In this document: piece by piece, positions 61,590 to 64,000 of the stretch
How positions within the stretch are numbered: the first letter of the stretch is position 1
Layout of the letters: the number at the start of each line of letters is the position of its first letter
Assembly: GCA_017591395.1 (NCBI GenBank)
Contig: WEDG01003960.1
Location: 20,610 to 84,609, forward strand
Direction of reading: 5' to 3'
Origin: Schistocephalus solidus
Taxonomy: Eukaryota > Platyhelminthes > Cestoda > Diphyllobothriidea > Diphyllobothriidae
Length of the DNA: 64,000 nt
Position numbers and translations under genes: made by a program
Notes under the pieces: model-generated
The model's database searches: none
Told to the model about the DNA's origin: nothing
Seen by the model: only the letters and a program-made list of their open reading frames with translations

Positions 61590-63420
61590 AAAAGTTCGCT
61601 TAGTGGGATTCATGAATATCAAATTCGCCCTTTCCGGAAGGAATTGATTCGTAAAAGAGACATGGCCTAGTTGCAGGGAACTATAGCACGTACAAGCTTA
61701 AAAAGTGCCGTAAAAAACCACGAAATATTAACCTAGCGTGTAAGCATAACGCTGTACTCATAAAAACTGCAAATTTAAGTGATACCTTTGCCGACCCCAC
61801 AGACTGAGACGCTCCGCTGACTCAGTTCTGTAATCCAAATAAACGAAGCGAAAATTATAGCCTTTGAGAAAGTTTATGTGCGGCGCTTTTCGCTACGCAT
61901 CGTAATTGGATTGAATAAGGTGGCAGACAGGGTATTAGATGAAAGAGCGTAACGGGGCCTGACAAAATGTAGGTCAGTGCACTGAAGAGGCTCCGGCACC
62001 AAAGGCCCATGGGGTGACAAACACGTGTTCGGTTTGCACGCTAAGTTTGAGCGCACCGAACGCGAATTGTCAAACCGAGAGAGAGCGAGAGAGAGAGAGA
62101 GAGCACTAGCCACACAGTATTACCACCGTTAAAGAGACGTTCATATATTACTGTCAAATTGTTATTCATTTGAGGGTGGGTGGAACTACGTGCAAGTATG
62201 CGGGAGAGAGAGAGATGTAGTAGTTCCTGATGCACACTCCTCATGTGTCCACAAACTGAGACACCAGTCTCCGCACCGTAATGGGGGCGCGCGTTGTCAT
62301 GGGGCCAGCCCTGTGTATCCACCACTGGGCGTCGAGGCGGATGCTACGACGATTATAGCCTCCATTTTGCAAAATGTAGGCTTCAAGTATCCACGTTGCA
62401 AGCTCCTCGTAGAAAGTGAGCATCCAGCAGATGTGGCTATCCTGGATATGAGATTTCATCTGCCCCTGAGGGATGACTATCAAAGCGGGCTCTCGATAGC
62501 TGACGCCAGTCTAGCATAACAGCGGTCTCCAGTGCGTTTATGGATGCTCGGTAACGTTAGGTTTTGTACAGCACCAAGAAAGTCAGAAACCCCATGCTCG
62601 TGTTATACGGGACTGATGGTAATAGGGGTTTTACGGGTGTAGCATTACAATGGGTAATATAAGGTCTACATGGTCCTTTGCATTTGTTGTTATTTCTTTC
62701 ATAAAAAGGCTCCAAGCATATGATAGCCATAGCGCCCAGCGTCTTGAAAGCTCTGGGATGAGTTCATTGCCAGTTTAAACCGCACAGACTTCGGTAGAAT
62801 TCTGTTGCTTTGACATTGGTGTAAAAAATATAATTTTTCTGGAGGAAAAAATTCGTGATGAGCACTCTTTTTCTATAGTAGAACATAAAGCAAAACACGA
62901 ACCTGGGGTTTCTGGCTTTCTTGGTGCTGTAAATAACCTACCGTCATCGGTTGCCCTGAATTGGGTAGCTGTCCAGGAAGGAAGGTCAGATGTGTAGTGT
63001 TCGAGGTGGATCCAGCTCAGGCACCACAAATGGCCAAGAAGCACTCGATCTGCTATGTGATGTCTTTGAGGCCCCGACACCTAAGGTCGACAGGCAGCAA
63101 ACACTACCTGCAACACGTAAGAGCAACAAAAGAACACCACCGCCATCGAAACTGATCTTGGGCCATCGGGACGGAGAGATAAGAGGTGGCTTTTTCACAA
63201 GCATGAGGTGTTATGGTGAATGAGGACGGTTTGCAGTCACCACCTGGGGTGAAATGAAGACGTAGCCACGCCCGGTCAGCAAGCCAAGCCGGCAGCGGAA
63301 TGCACACGCTAAATCAGGCAGCCAATCAGCGTGTGGTTCAGCATCGAGCACGTGTTATGCCTTTGCTCACACGTGCGGCCCAATCGAGGCCAGGACACAG
63401 GAATAGGAAGCACCTACAAA
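61590..63420. other. No gene recognised
   Basis: Minus frames at 62041-62483 include WPHDNARPHYG, which resembles the DNARPH motif of mariner-type transposases, but the context does not match. A plus frame at 62990-63223 has no motif. Confidence 0.35.
62083..62105. repeat. (GA)n tract
   Basis: GAGAGA run of about 22 bases; a second short one at 62203-62214. Confidence 0.9.
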
Positions 63421-63424
63421 ATGT

Positions 63425-63750
63425 GTGGCTTTGAGCTAAATTTTAAGGAAATTGTGTTTAGGATTTAGGTGAGAGTTAGGGTTAAGTTTACAGTTAGATT
63501 TAAGTTTGAGGTTAATGTCAGAGGGGGATTAGGGTCATGATTAATCTAAAGATTAATGTTTTGCCGTGCGAACTGTAAGTTTTATGTTTAGGGTACGGCT
63601 AAGTTTAAGATTAAGGACAGAATCTAGTTTTATAATGGGGTTAGTGTTAGAATTAAGACACGGGTGTATTTACACTTCCTACTATTTACTATAAACCCAC
63701 CTATTTTAAGCGGGCGGAGCGGTTCCTGTTTAGGTGTCCATAACAAGCAT
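63425..63750 (+). repeat. Interspersed repeat with TTAGGG-like core, copy 3
   Basis: GTGGCTTTGAGCTAAATTTTAAGG, then degenerate TTAGGG/TTTAGG words to about 63650, then AGACACGGGTGTATTTACACTTCCTAC, then AGCGGGCGGAGCGGTTCC. Longest copy. Confidence 0.65.
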
Positions 63751-64000
63751 CCCTACCCAATCGACAGGCGGTCGAACATTCGAGATGTAACCCTGAGGGG
63801 ATTCTCGCGTAAGAAGCGGCCAGCCCGCAACTGACAGGCCATAGAACGGAATTTTCTATAACGTTCGTCGTGACTGGTGTGCGTTAGGACGGAATGCTCC
63901 AGAGCGCTGTGGGCTCCGAATAATTTAGGCGATTTTTTACAAGATCAAATCAGTGTGTTCACAGGATGAAAATATTGTTATTTCGGTGGAGGCACAATAA

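Noticed and set aside
61407..61647. Glu/Arg-rich and Leu/Ser-rich proteins
   Set aside because: Both are translations of the TCC triplet tract on opposite strands.
62041..62483. DNARPH motif as a second mariner transposase
   Set aside because: Only one short motif matches; the frames on either side do not show the neighbouring transposase blocks.
1..64000. CRISPR array, bacterial operon, ribosome binding sites
   Set aside because: The window is eukaryotic; the only regular arrays are the SINE units and microsatellites.

Overview
This is a eukaryotic nuclear, repeat-dominated window. It has split genes with GT-AG introns, Pol III SINEs, CR1/L2-like LINEs, a Penelope-like element, a Ty3/Gypsy relic and a mariner relic. 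Two host genes are recognisable. Both mix very short introns (34, 37 and 38 bp) with multi-kilobase, transposon-filled introns. That intron pattern and the repeat mix suggest a flatworm (Platyhelminthes), perhaps a large-genome tapeworm; this is inference, not proof.

Layout. 1-10.2 kb: a minus-strand SLC5-family sodium/solute symporter. Seven exons run from the start codon at 10151 down to 1406, and the 3' part lies outside or is unrecognised. 10.5-13.2 kb: a decayed plus-strand Ty3/Gypsy pol (protease, RT, RNase H, integrase). 13.2-16.9 kb: nothing convincing. 16.7-36.6 kb: a nest of non-LTR retrotransposons in both orientations. The best copy is at 33.3-36.3 kb. One LINE is interrupted by another repeat, one looks chimeric, and there are several 3' ends.

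37.6-54.9 kb: a plus-strand ABHD1/ABHD3-type alpha/beta-hydrolase. Seven exons were found with compatible splice phases, and one short exon between 38136 and 45958 is implied but was not found. Its introns hold a tandem and inverted tRNA-derived SINE array (40.4-42.7 kb), a small hammerhead-like element (42.7-43.1 kb), a Penelope-like element with an inverted duplication (43.2-45.8 kb) and a mariner relic (50.7-51.0 kb). 52-64 kb: repeats, including zinc-finger ORF remnants of a retroelement, a duplicated 350-bp family, a repeat with a degenerate TTAGGG-like core in three copies, and a foldback element of about 590 bp.

The most interesting signals are RNA structures in the mobile elements. 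First, LINE 3' regions of two families carry a stem, then a symmetric U-rich internal loop, then a second stem. This is the architecture of ENE poly(A)-binding triple-helix elements. Second, two hammerhead-like cores (CTGACGA...GAAA) sit beside the Penelope-like element and their stem II sequences differ yet still pair. The host genes are unrelated to each other: one is a plasma-membrane transporter, the other a membrane-anchored lipase-type hydrolase.
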